A DNA stretch of 64,000 nt from Quercus robur. Lineage: Eukaryota; Streptophyta; Magnoliopsida; Fagales; Fagaceae. Both the position numbers and the translations under genes were made by a program. A model generated the notes under the pieces. It searched no databases. It saw nothing but the letters and a program-made list of their open reading frames with translations, and was not told where the DNA came from. Each line of letters opens with the position of its first letter. The stretch's first letter is position 1. Below, one piece after another: positions 1 to 11,739 of the stretch. The stretch lies in contig NC_065542.1 of assembly GCF_932294415.1 (NCBI RefSeq), positions 48,139,942 through 48,203,941 on the forward strand, read 5' to 3'.

Positions 1-1130
1 AATGAAAAATTAAGAATTAGTGGTTATAAATAAGAATAAAAATGTGAACTTAAATACCATACTAAAGAAAACCATTTATTTCATTCAAAACTTATAATTA
101 TATGCCACGTTTCTAGTATTATGGCAAACATATTGACATTTACATATGATTTTTTGTCATGTGGCATTGTTTGTCCATATCATACCAATTAAATATAGAA
201 ATTTGTCACATGTCATTGTAATATGCTTTGAAAATGAATAAGTGTCATTATAGGATGCATCCACCAGTTATGAAATCCAAATTTTATAATATATTATTGA
301 CAGATAGATGTGCTATATAATTAAAGTTGGGTTATAGTAGTTGTGGTTGCACTAAGTGACTCGACTAGCTACACTTTCGAAAAGAAACCTTAAAGTATCC
401 ATTAAATTTTTATCTCTTCCATCTCTTCACATTTACATAGTTTCAAACTTTTTTAGTCGCTCTTTGTTTTCTAAGGTTAGCCACGCTAACTCCTAGACCA
501 GTGGAGCTTTTATGTTCTTCTCCACATACAAGTCTTAGTAGTAGTGAAGTCAATTTCGTACCATACCGGCCGATACGACTGGTATTTACTGTGCCGGTAT
601 TGAAACAAGGTTGTTTCGTGCTGAAAAAAATACCGGCCCATATCGGGTCATTTCGTCCATATCGAAGAAGATATTGGATTTTGGCCAGTAAATACATACT
701 AGACTTGGGAAAAAAAAGTGTTTCTTTCTCACTCTCACCTTCCACCGACAACGATCTCTACATTCTCAACCTCAAGTCAGTGTCATGGACTAATTTTGGC
801 TGTTGCTACTACATCTTCATCTTCTTCTCCTCTCTCTCTATCCGTCTAACTTTCTCTTTCCTCTCCCTTTTTCTCGATTTTTCAAAACTTTCAAACTGAT
901 ATTTACTGCTTATTTTGCACGCCCAAGAAATAGATAGCAGATAGTTATTACTTTACATCTAGCATGTTTTGACTTTTTTTACCAAACTGATTAAATATTT
1001 AAAAGCCTTCTTATCACTTTTAATAAAATATTAATTTGATTGTTATTATTTTTTAATAAACGTATCTCTATTTTTTTATTAGTCTTGGACTAGAATTTCA
1101 GGTTAAGAATAGGGTCATTGATAATATAGA
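1..1130. other. AT-rich spacer with a degenerate repeat block
   Basis: No coding region is supported here; the open frames around 443-899 have no family resemblance and overlap on both strands. At about 555-680 there is a GC-richer block with several CGATA/CCGGTA-type words (for example ataccggccgatacgac). Related wording recurs at about 1450-1510, 31560-31650 and 31905-31985, so it is probably part of a dispersed repeat whose family I cannot name. Confidence 0.5.
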
Positions 1131-1148
1131 ATTTCGATTAACCAACAT

Positions 1149-1370
1149 TCGGGTGGCTTAGTTGGTAAGATACCGGGCCGGCAAGTCTCACTAGCTGTGT
1201 ATTGGTGCTCCTTATATCCCATCTCCATTCCAAACGGTCCAAAAGAATAATAAGTGAGTTTCTCACAGACTGGGAGTATGGAGTCTCGCTCGGAAGCTGG
1301 TAGGGTGCTACTATGGTCACGTCCAGGTAGGGAAGTCACATTGGTCGCCCCCCTCTACCCATTTTTTTTT
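1149..1370 (+). mobile_element. tRNA-derived SINE-like repeat, degenerate
   Basis: The left end carries TGGCTTAGTTGGTAAGA, which fits a pol III A box (TRGCNNAGYNGG), followed by a short T-rich right end (positions 1362-1370). The B box is weak (around gagtctcgctcgg, 1278-1290), and the A-to-B spacing is longer than in a tRNA, which would fit an internal insertion. It does not fold as a tRNA gene. Other possibilities are an unrelated repeat with a chance A box. Confidence 0.4.
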
Positions 1371-1638
1371 CACCTAAAAAAAAATTATGAGATTTAATCA
1401 ATAAAATTTAATTAAATGAATATATATTTATTTTTAGCGGTAATTCTGTAATGGTACACCGGTATTGACCGATACCAAAATATTTCGTTTCCATGACCAA
1501 ACCGAAACGGGCTCTGATATAAATTGACTCACTTGCTTAGTAGCCCTTAGTGGCTGACTGCTTAGTGAATTTTTTTTTCTTCTTATTTTTAAGCCATTTT
1601 TCTTTTTCTTTCACGCTTTTTCAGTACCATAGACTATC

Positions 1639-2770
1639 CATGGAAGCACTAGAAGGCCTAGGGAACAAGTTTAACCTTTCAAACAATGCGGAGAATGGTG
1701 TGAAATGTTTTAAGGAATCAATTTCCCCTTGTCTCCTACTAGTTGCTAAATTTGTGACCAAGGGGCCAGGTGGCAAACATTAAATAAGTGGCTACTTTTC
1801 GTCCCCTCTAGATAACACAAAAAAAGATTTTGAGATCAAAGACATGGGAGAAAATAAATTGTTCTTTGATTTTGAGGAAGAGTATGATCTTGTGCGAGTT
1901 TTGAAATATGAGCCATGGTTGTACAATAAACATCTAGTTATTCTCGAGAGGGTGGTAGAGAATGTTTGTATCTCTGCTCTTCCCTTCCAATTCTCTTCCT
2001 TTTGGGTACAACTTCATGATCTCCCAATCCATTTTCTGACTCGGGAGATTCGTGACTTAATAGGAAATTCGCTAGGAACGCTCCTCCATAGGACGGAATC
2101 CAAAGAGGAGAGTGGCAAAGGTAACTACTTACCAGTGAGAGTTCGAATTGACATCTCTAAACCTCTTAGTCAAGTTTGGAAAATATGGTCAAATGGTAAG
2201 AGCATTCTCATTGGTAATTATAAATGGTATATGTAGGGAAAATTTAGCATAAAGGCACAAAAAGAGTTCAATAGCCGGACTTGTAAAATCTTACAATTGC
2301 AATTTTTACATTTTAGTAAAAATTATAATATATTTAATTGATAAAGTGGAAGAGAGATGGGGAGAAGAAAGAGAGAGAGTTGTGTTGGAATATATTATAT
2401 TATTTTAGTGGGTAATATATATTATTTTAATGAGTAGAATAGGAAAATAAAAATTGGGATACTGGTTGTGTTGTAAAATAGTATGGTATAATTGATAAAG
2501 TAGCTTCTTAAGATGATAAAATATAGTAGAATAAAAGTTGCGGATGCGAATGCTCTAAGGTCATTGGATGAGTTGCCTTGAAGTATGAATGATTACCCAA
2601 TTTTTGCTACTGGTTTCAGAATGTAGCTTACGATGATCGAGACTCTGAATGTTGGCTAAGGAGCAAGGGAACTTTGAGAAAAGAAGACCGGAAATATGGG
2701 GAATGGCTATGAGTCAAGGTCGAATTTTCAAACAAGAAAACTTCTGTCCTTGTATTCGAGGCTAAACCTA
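1639..2770 (+). pseudogene. LINE (L1-type) ORF1 relic, DUF4283 plus zinc-knuckle region
   Basis: The reading starts MEALEGLGNKFNLS, typical of the beginning of plant L1 ORF1, and after an interruption continues from about 1823 as KDFEIKDMGEN and the DUF4283-like stretch EYDLVRVLKYEPWLYNKHL, FWVQLHDLPIHFLTREI, and VRVRIDISKPL (to about 2190). A MITE (2200-2555) splits it. The LINE then resumes with LKYE-LPNFCYW (about 2578-2615) and a decayed form of the CCHC knuckle and the DRDSECWLRSKGTL / YGEWL block. Stops and frame changes occur in several places, one of the knuckle cysteines is replaced (YWF for YWC), and no reverse transcriptase follows. ORF1 is an RNA-binding protein of non-LTR retrotransposons; this copy is dead. 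The 3' limit is unclear and may reach about 3130. Confidence 0.7.
2200..2555. mobile_element. Harbinger/Tourist-type MITE nested in the LINE relic
   Basis: The ends are inverted repeats: GAGCATTCTCATTGG on the left and, read on the other strand, GAGCATTCGCATCCG on the right (12 of 15 match). A TAA trinucleotide flanks both ends (2197-2199 and 2556-2558), the three-base target duplication of the PIF/Harbinger group. The interior is AT-rich with no frame. LINE ORF1 coding similarity stops at the left end and resumes to the right, which supports an insertion of 356 bases. Confidence 0.75.
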
Positions 2771-2779
2771 CTAGCTTGG

Positions 2780-4160
2780 GATTATCTGCAAAAGCCCATG
2801 CAAGTGCCACCCCCAGCAAGTCGGGCCTCCTATGCTGATTTAGAAATAGTGTGAGAACTCCAAAACTAAACTTCTAGTAACGTCGACTACAGTAAGCTCA
2901 TCGACAGAGTCATTCCTCCTTAGGATGTGGATTCTAGTTTCCTTTATGAGACAGTCTAGCGTAGCTTGTCCAATGAGGGCCACCTTCCCCTCATAGCCCA
3001 AAAAAAAAGAAAAAAAAAAAAAAACGAAAAAACAAAAACCCTCCCAAACATGGGTTGCCTTTGGATGCAAAGCCCAAGGAAACCACCAACTATCTGTCTA
3101 GAGGTCCTAAAGCTATTGGGTTAGGTATATTCTGGGTACAACACAAAGCATTCAGGAAGTTGTTATAATAGACTTGAGGCCTAAAGATGCACATAAAAGA
3201 TGGCATGAAATTAAAATAGCAAGAAAAATGATCTATGATGCATTAAATTTCTAATTCTTCTGTTAATTACTTTAAGACTCAACTCTCCTTTTTCATTCTT
3301 TACTTCTTTATACAGTCTATTGTCTGGCATTAATTCTGGATGCTTGGGATTTTCCAATTCATGAGTTTATGGTGCAAAGCTACTGGCAGAGCTTATAACA
3401 CTACAAGTAAGAAAAAGGTGTGTAGCAAGCAAATAATTAAATTGAGACAAGTGTCTTGCTGTCAAGTAAACATAGGTTTTGTCTTCTATATTGGGTGCTT
3501 CTATTAAATTGTGACCATCATTTTCTTTCTTTTCCTTCTATGTACCACTACAATTAAGAGTCTTGTTCTTGTAATGATATAATTATAGTGATAAAATATA
3601 TTAGCTATTTTGTGTAAATAAGATAGGGAACTGAGATGTGGGTACCCCACTTATTTTGCAATTAATTTTTTTTAATAATGAAATATTATTTAGGAAAGGA
3701 AAATATACATGTGTTGAGTTTAAAATTACCCCCCTTTCTCTTGTTCATTTTTTATACCATCGCTTCTTGGTAGTGTGTGCTTTAAAAGTTTAATAAGAAG
3801 CATGATACTGACCGTATGCTGAAGGCATTGGACTACAAATTTCCAAAAAGGCCAGAAACTGGGCGGTGGAGATGGGCAGTGGCCCTTCCATAAGGTACAA
3901 AGTTTTGCATTTGGCTTCTCATGCAGCCATTTTTGGATGTTAGTAATGACGAAGACAGTTTGGAGCTTGATGGAGATGGGCGGTGGCCCTTCCGTAGTTT
4001 TTTTTGAGTAACTCATCCTTGATATGTTTGATCCAGGAAAGTGACTTTTTACCCCTTCTGTCTTTTTCTTTTTGGTTGGGGAAGGGGGGTTTGGTTCACA
4101 AGATGTAGATCTTTCATCAGGGTCATTATGCTTCTTATAATCTTGTTATTTCTTTTCATT
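2780..4160. other. Spacer without recognised gene
   Basis: The first part may be the far 3' end of the LINE relic. The rest has a poly-A tract at about 3001-3023, AT-rich sequence, and a duplicated phrase ggtggcccttcc / gtggcccttcc near 3888 and 3981 inside minus-strand open frames that resemble nothing known. No gene is supported. Confidence 0.5.
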
Positions 4161-4177
4161 TTCAAATGACAGTTTGG

Positions 4178-4965
4178 GAGGTTCGCCGCGGTAGTGTCAT
4201 GGCCTTGAGGGAATTTTTAACTCATCAAGGTGCTTCTGCTGGGGTGTTTATGCCTGACTTGAGCTGGGACGGTGCACTTTTTCTTGAACTAGAAGATAAA
4301 GGTATATCAAATACAATGGGGGAGTGAGAGAGAGATTGATTTGAATATGCAAGTTTCATCGGATGGGCTTCGGCCAGATCTGAAGAGGCCTAAGTTTGAA
4401 GATGTCTCATCCTCAGCAATGGCCAATATTGTCTCTTCCAGTGAGGTTGGCAATTTTGATGTCTGCATGAAGGTTGATCATGGGTGGAACTTACCTTCTG
4501 GGCTGGGTAATGGCCAGTTGAATGCGACTTCTGTTAAGGTGGATCTGGAATCTTTTCTTGATGGTGTATGCTATTTATGTAAAGATGCTGCTGATACTGC
4601 AGAGATGAAGGGTTATGCTGAGGACAAGGTTTCCATTGGAAAAGCAGACATGCTGAAATATATTCCCGAAAATTGTGAGCTGATGAACTTGGTTAAACTG
4701 GCTAGGCATTCTTGGCTAAAAAACTGTGAATTTCTTCAAGAATGTGCAATTCGTCTATTGTGTGTGTTGTCTCTTGATCAGTACTATATATGTATACTTT
4801 TGCTTCGTTGGTGATTTGGTTTCCTCTTAATCTATATATTTCTGATACATGTTTGGGTACTCATATATTAGTAAATTCAAAATTTATTTTATTTATTTAA
4901 TTTTTTGCAGATTTGCTCCTGTACGGGAGACCTGTGCACAAGCATTAGTTCATGAAAGCTTAAAT
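4178..4965 (+). pseudogene. BTAF1/MOT1-like (TBP-associated Snf2 ATPase) gene fragment
   Basis: After an acceptor-like ttcaaatgacag, the translation reads WEVRRGSVMALREFLTHQ, GASAGVFMPDLSWDGALF and LELEDK, then in another frame REIDLNMQVSSDGLRPDLKR, PKFEDVSS and later LVKLARHSWLKNCEFLQECAIRLLCVLSLDQ (to about 4777). This matches the N-terminal HEAT-repeat half of plant BTAF1/MOT1, the ATPase that removes TBP from DNA. A second piece follows an intron-like stretch and a cag acceptor at 4910: FAPVRETCAQAL, then VHESLNIL, so the codons normally between them are missing. At least one frame change (near 4320), the missing segment and absence of the rest of this very long gene (about 2,000 residues) make it a dead fragment. 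Intron sequence is retained, so it arose by DNA duplication, not retroposition. Confidence 0.75.
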
Positions 4966-6064
4966 ATATTAGTAGGCAACAGCCCTTTTTTGTGATGAAC
5001 CACCTCCACAGTTTCAAGTAGGCCACAGCAATTGCCTCCCTGCGAAGAGCCCACTCTAGATGAACTACCTCTAAAATAGTCAAGAATCTCCTATGATGGA
5101 AACAACAATGTCAACATCACATAGCGGCTTGGTTCCATTAGACAAATTAACAAAAATGTAGAATGTTGTGCATCCCAAACACCCGGAAATCATGCTGTAT
5201 CAATTCATTTTAAATGGAATTTTTCTGCTGAAAAGGTCTCTAGTCAACAATCAGAGGCTTAGTGGTAGAACAAAAAATACTACTAATCACATCAAATTAA
5301 TACATCCTGTAAAAGATATACAACTAATTTCTCATCCAAAATTTTAATCAACAGCAGAGAAAATCTATTTTCGCAGAAGTGGAATTTAGCAACAGAAATA
5401 GCAGCTCCATTCCCTTCTGGCTACATGCTCTAAATTCCGCACGAAATATTAGTACTTCAGCTAGATTGATGTTTCTCCCTTTCACTTGTTAAGTTCAACA
5501 AAAAAAAAAAAAAAGGGGAGTGGGAGGGTTGTGTATTAACTGTTAAACAAACAGGATCAAAGTGGTAACACCAAATTTCATATTTTGGCATGTGAATTTT
5601 TTATTGTAACATATCCAATCAAATAGGGACACCTGTAATTTAAATCAAACCATACTTATTCACTTAGAAGTCACAAAAGTCACAACATAGTATACCACAT
5701 GAAAGTCATTAGAGAAGCTTATCAATGAATTAGAGTCTGAAAAATAGGAATTCCCGGAGTACTAGATACAGAAACATTCATTATGCGTCTAGGCTGTCTA
5801 GTGCAAATGCGAGCATATCTAAAGACCACTATTGCAAATCCTTGTGCTTATACTTTCGACCCCATAATAGAAAACAAGAAAAGAAACTAAAGTTCCAAGT
5901 ACAATCTTATCCGATACAGATTCATTTCATGAAAGCACCAGAACCAATAAAATAAACTTACTGGAGAGACTGAATTGGGCAGGTAATTATCTAACAGAAA
6001 GAAAGGGAAAAGAACACAATGAAACACTGTATAAATTTGTAGTGTAAAACTGAAGGAACAAAAA
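4966..6064. other. Spacer downstream of the RABA gene
   Basis: No gene recognised. It contains an A-run at 5501-5515 and low-complexity AT-rich sequence. The last few hundred bases before 6065 are expected to contain the 3' untranslated region of the minus-strand RABA gene, but I see no firm poly-A site. Confidence 0.45.
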
Positions 6065-8293
6065 TCATTTAGCACAACAAGAGAACATCTGACTTTGCTT
6101 TGATGAATCTCCATTAACCAGGCTTACTCGATTCCCAGATAACTCAGCCTTATAAGAATCGGAATTAATGACTTTTCTGCTGATATTGTTGTAAATCTCC
6201 CGGATGACAACCTCAAATGCAGCTTCAACATTAGTGGAATCAAGTGCAGATGTCTCCATAAAGAACAGTCCTTCTGCTTCTGCTAGGCTTTTGCCGTCCT
6301 CTACACTTACAGCTCTAATATTCTCCAAATCACACTTGTTCCCAACCAGCATTCTTGCCATTGTGGTATCACAATGAGCTGCATTAATCCAATTAAAAGT
6401 TCACTTAGTTCACTTTAGAGTTGAACATACAAGAAACTATCTTCATATTACAAATCAAGGGCCACAAATGGAAGAAAAAAAACATATGATAAACATAAAA
6501 GATTGCAAAACAATGGCATCATAGAGAGAGAGAGAGAGAGAAGTGGCACGGCACAAATTCTAGAAGGGAAACAATTGAAACAATACAGAGTTTCGTTTGA
6601 AGTAAAATCTATAAATCCTGTGCTAAATTTGTTGTGGCCTTCCTTCAACTGAGATAGTATGTTAGGCCTAAATTCTAGTTGAAAATTTATATGCCTCAAT
6701 GAAGCAAGGTTTAATAGAAAGTTAAACAAAAACCAAGGGATATGCATTTTAAAGTGACTAACATATCCAAGAGTAAGATCATCACACTTCACTAAGGAGA
6801 AAAGTTGGCTCATAACCCTCAAATTTCCACTTAGAAATAGGAATGCTCCTGAAACAAGATTTTCAACACAGTAAAGGAAAACTGGCCACAAATATATGCA
6901 GTCACCAAGACACCAACCTAATGTAACAAAACTAGATGCAACACCTTAAGTAATCTATCCAGCAGTAATGGAATTTTAGATTAACAGCTTTATTGTCTTG
7001 ACATTCAATATGTTTGCATGATGAATATCCAGAAGCTCCAACTACAACCTAATAGCTAAAAGTTTTGTCACTTTAGTTTTTAATCTGTTTCCAGCTTTTT
7101 TCCACTTGCCTTGTTCATGTTCCAATACAGATTTGGCCAGAAAAACCATTAGTTTTGCAAGGATGCTTGTTTTGTATACAAAAGCCCAATATAGTGTTTT
7201 TGATAGCTGTGCTAACATTTTCATGAGCATTAATAAAACTACTGGTGAAAAACATTCTTCATGGTGTAGTAGAAGGCATGGACTCAAAGAAAACTAATGT
7301 AAGGGGAGTATAAAATAAGGGGGAAAAGCTAACCACCAGTGTTTTTCATCTTTGCTATTGGACCTTGTAAGTTTCTAATACAATGCAGCTTGCACCAGAA
7401 AAGAATACCAATATGAAAATTTGCTGCTTATAGAGTCATTTCCAGTAGAATTATGAAGATTTGTTTTAACAGAGAAACACATTGAAGATTCCTGATCTAA
7501 GCAATGTTAGTCATGAAAATAGAGACCAAAAAACAGATTTACATGGTTCGGCAGTCTGCCTACATTTACGGGAGCAAGCATATTTATTTGTGCCCAAGAA
7601 TCCTAACTCGGTGCATTGAATTTCCCAACTACTTAAGGACACTAGTTAATTCAAAAGCTTAAACTTATGGATTTGGGCTCACTTATTCTTGTTAATTCCT
7701 CAACTCCTTTACTTTTTCTCCATGTGAGACCCAACAGATAAGTCAATCTTTCATTACACAATCTATAATCAGCCATTCATATGAAACCTATGATTTAGTG
7801 TTTTACTTAAGTACTAAGCAAGGCATCAATATCAAATCACCCATTTTCAATACCCAAAATGAATCATCAGCAGCAAAGCAAGCTCGTTATAAATCTTAAT
7901 TCGATAAAAAAGCAGAGACCCAATAAAGATTTACACAAATCAAGAAAGAAAAACCATACTTGTGAGTTCATCGAGCCATCTTTTGACACTGTCAAAAGTG
8001 GTGGTACGAGTGATATCGTAGACAATGAGAGCACCCACAGCGCCTCTATAGTAAGCAGAAGTGACAGCCCTGAAACGCTCTTGCCCAGCAGTGTCCCAGA
8101 TCTGGGCTTTCACCTCCTTCCCATCGATTTCCACAGCCTGGGTCTGGAACTCGACACCAATGGTGGCCTTGGAGTTAGTATCAAACTCGTTTCGAGCGAA
8201 GCGTGACAGCAAGTTGGACTTGCCAACAGCAGAGTCACCAATGAGAACTATCTTCAACAAGTACTCCTCACCGCCTGAAGAATGCTCATCCAT
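6065..8293 (-). CDS. RABA5-like Rab11-family small GTPase, two exons
   Basis: Exon 1 is 8293-7960 (334 bases) and exon 2 is 6378-6065 (314 bases), joined through a 1,581-base intron with GT at 7959 and AG at 6379. The join reads [14 protein letters not shown], the conserved RABA intron position, and gives 215 residues. Seen motifs: P-loop GDSAVGKS (residues 19-26), TIGVEF switch I (44-49), WDTAGQE (66-72), NKCD (125-128), ETSA (153-156) and a C-terminal CC at 212-213 (CCAK) for geranylgeranylation. The sequence [20 protein letters not shown] and the Rab11 core place it in the RABA5 subgroup. By family it cycles GTP/GDP on trans-Golgi and endosomal vesicles in polarised secretion. I chose the ATG at 8293 because [12 protein letters not shown] aligns with family N-termini, ignoring an upstream in-frame ATG (8317). 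The gene looks fully intact. The exact RABA5 member cannot be settled here. Confidence 0.95.
7500..7736 (-). mobile_element. LTR-like relic in the RABA intron
   Basis: The right edge, read on the minus strand, starts TGTTGGGTCTCACATGG, and the interior has the phrase acatggttcggcagtctgcc, a wording common in Copia-type LTRs. It is a short broken remnant; the other end is not clear and no coding part remains. Alternative: an unrelated intron repeat. Confidence 0.35.
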
Positions 8294-11200
8294 TTGTAAT
8301 GTAAAAATATCAATCAATGGATTCTCAAATGTTATCAGTATAAATTGTGTGTGCGTGACTATAAAAAGTCTTGGGTCTTTCTTTGCTTGCTTTTTTTTTT
8401 GGTTGTGGAGATGGGGAGTTGGGAAAGGAGAAATGCGTGTAAATGGTAAATGAGAAGTTTGTTTTGTTATGTAATGAGTTGGAGGAGTGGAGGAAAGGTA
8501 ACCGACTAATCAATCAATCATAGACAGTGGAATTAATGCAGACAAACTGCGTAATTGCCGGGCAAAAATTAATGAGAAAGTCTATACATATAAAAATAAA
8601 AATGTTTGTTTTACGCGATTTTAGTTTATAATTTTTTTTTTGGATTTTACTAACGTGTGTTCTAAGACACATATTAACCGGATTTTTTTTTTTTTTTTTT
8701 TTTAAGTTTTAACTTATAGATTCTGCTACTGAGATAGCTATATATCATTGCATCAAAGTATAAATAAAGTTCATATCATCATACTGCAACAAAAATTTTT
8801 GTTAGTTAAACTAATTAGAACTCACTCGGTTCATAAAATTGAAGTGTGTATTGTGTTTATAGAGTGTGTGTGATAAATATTTTCAAAAAAAGTTTTGCAT
8901 CGACTAACATGGTTGATTGTTAATAGTAGGTGCAAGACTGGCCCAAGGTATTGTGGGATATAAGGTGATAACTTTAAGTGAAGTCTATTTTTATACTTTG
9001 AATATTAATAGAATATTTATTTAACTTTTGTTTTTTTTTTTTTCCATTTAAAATCTATTTTTTTTTAAATACAAATTAAAACGAATTCATTGCATTACTC
9101 AATAACTATACAACTAAAATAAATACTATTTATTGAATGAAGTAACCAAATATTGAAAAATTATGATTGAAAAGTGATGTTTCTATATAGAATTTGAGTA
9201 TCAATTTATTTACTAGTGTAAGATTAATGAGTACTTTTAACATTTATGTGTTAGAGATTAAATGATTGACCCATCCAATGGAAAAAAAATTTCTTCAACT
9301 AGTTTTTTTTTTAATAATAAAAAGCAACTACTCTTTATTTATTGGTGAATATTTAGGATTTAATTAATACTTCTATTAGTATAAGAATATCTTTATTGGT
9401 AAAAATTTAGGGGCCTTTTTCATTGGAGGCCTTAGGCAGTTGCCTATTTAACTCACTCATTGAGCCGGTAGTGAGTAGGTAAAACAGTGATATTAGTGGT
9501 GAGTTCAGATAAAAACTAATAAAAAATTACTAACTCAATTATTTTATATATATATATATAAATAAATGCTCTTTTATGTTTGTTTGAGACTGGAGTCTAG
9601 ACTCTAGAACTTAATGCTGGTCCAAAGACACTTAATAGCATTCACACCTTATATAGTAAGGTTTGGATAAATTCCCCCCCCCCCAAAAAATAACAGATTA
9701 AAAGAAGTCATTTTTTATCTATTTGTTATAGAAAAATAGAAGTAATTCTTTTTATTTTTCCCTCCATCCGCCAATAGTAAATTATTTTATGATGACTCGA
9801 AATTAAGCTACTCAATTGAGAAACCGTTAAAAAAAAATAGGGACATTGGCCATCATTAATTTTGTTCTTGAGATACTCCATGCCTAGATGGATAATTGTG
9901 ACACCCATAACCAATCGGCTGCCCACAACCATATCAATCACCACAAAAGCAACCTTGATGCCCATCAACGTCGGATACACTCGACACCACCTAAAACTCA
10001 TGGCCAACACCTTCCCATGGTGTGTGTATGAGAGAGAGATGAATAAAAAAGTAACAGAAAATTTTTATAAAAAGCTACCACACTATGCATTTAAAAAAAA
10101 ATTGAGCTTCCCTTTGGTAACGGCATTTTAATAATGAAAATTGTTATTTAAATATAACAATACGTATTTTTATATATATATATATATTTTTTTATATATA
10201 TATTTTCATAAAACTTAAACAATATATTACTACAGATCTTTTATCAAAGAGGACCTGAAAACAAGAGTCAAATGGAGGAGCTTTTAAGGGTGATTTTGTA
10301 TACAGTACTCTATTTAAATTTTTGAAAAGTCGAATACAAATGCACTAATAAGTGAGGAAATTCTTTCATATGAAAATAATGGATGATATGGTTTACACCT
10401 CAAAAGTTCATCATCGTAATGTGTGGTAGGGATTTTCTAAAGAATAGTGCTATGTAGGCGGCCGGGAAAAGACAACTTCAGTCTTGTCAGTCTCAAAACC
10501 TAGGAATGAAAATGAGAGCTAAGAGAATATACTCTGTCCGGATGCCAGTAAAAAATAAAAATATTTTAATATTCAGTTTATTTTTATTATTATTTATAGG
10601 TCCGATTATTTTTTTTGATAATATTCAAGAGTATAAGTTTTTAGTTTCAGTGAAATAAATTATATTTAAACTTACCCTTATTACCAAAAAAAAAAAAAAA
10701 AAACAGAACGTCACAACTGCTATTGTCTACTCTACTGTTTAATAGAATTCTTTTGTTTAGAATATTTTTTTTAGTTCAAAAATGTTTTTATATCTTTATA
10801 TTTAAGTAGAGATAAGGATTAGGGTTATTTTCATGTAGATTTTTAAATTATTTTATCCACTTATAAATTAGATTCTTAAAAGAAAAAAAAAATAGAAATA
10901 TTTTTTTTTGCCACAAAATAGGACCACTAAAAAAAAAATTTTATTGCATTTGCAAATCGCGTGTAATAAGGCTAGTAACTTTTTACTACATTAAATTTAC
11001 ATATTGATGTGTCACCAATCATAAAGAGATAATTTGAATATTTATTTATAAGGTTGTTAAGACCCACTAATCACTTTAATTGTCACATTAGTTTGTAAAT
11101 TTTATGCAATAAAATTTGTAATACTTTTAGTGTTTTCCTTTTCTAAATTAGTTTAGAAGAAAATTTTTGTCTAAAAGATTTGACTTATTATGTGCATATA

Positions 11201-11739
11201 TATATATATATATATATTATACAAGATAAAAAATTTCTACTCTAGTCTAATCTAAGTCTAATCTAATTTCTACTTCACAAATATTTATACTTGTATAATG
11301 ACTATCACACCAAGATTACGAATATGTGCATATTTTAAGATGCTTGTTAGGAGCATTTGTCCAGTCATGTGCGGTATCTTATCTCACAGGCATTAGGAAG
11401 TTATCAGAATATATAATACGTGTATGGTGATCTGAGAAGTTAACTGTACGTGCTTTTATTCAATAGCTTTTAATTGCATTCATATGAGGGTTCATGAAGT
11501 TGGTTCGGTATGCACTTCTATTGAAAATGGATTCCATCAACAAAGCTGATTAGGTGGATCTGTCTTGTAACTCTCACTGTCTTCAATAATGAATCACCAC
11601 AAACAAACTGTAAAACTTCTTTAGCCAATAAGGGCATTTGTTAACATGAGTCGATATGCTTTCAACAAGGTGGTATTTACTGAGTGCTGAAAAGTAATAA
11701 AAACAAACAAATAAATATATTTTTAATTGATTTATTTGT
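8294..11739. other. AT-rich spacer; RABA 5' region then no genes
   Basis: About 8294-8520 holds the 5' flank of RABA, including a T-run at 8391-8400 and a CAAT-rich stretch near 8508-8520. From about 8935 (gactggcccaagg) to 9475 (ttgagccggtagtgag) a degenerate dispersed repeat is likely, with GGCCC- and GGCTC-type edges. TA microsatellites lie at about 9545-9560, 10171-10203 and 11195-11217, and A-runs at about 10686-10703. No open frame here resembles a protein family. Confidence 0.5.

Noticed and set aside
443-899. Overlapping open frames of 102 and 132 codons on opposite strands
   Set aside because: No family resemblance, biased composition, and both overlap a dispersed repeat block.
1149-1250. 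Possible tRNA gene (A box-like TGGCTTAGTTGGTAAGA)
   Set aside because: No matching acceptor stem, anticodon loop or good B box at tRNA spacing; kept only as a SINE-like repeat.
4341-4814. A 157-codon open frame taken as a complete gene
   Set aside because: It is the middle of a BTAF1-like fragment; the upstream similarity lies in another frame and the end runs into intron-like sequence.
7859-8453. Plus-strand open frames over RABA exon 1
   Set aside because: Shadows of the conserved minus-strand exon.
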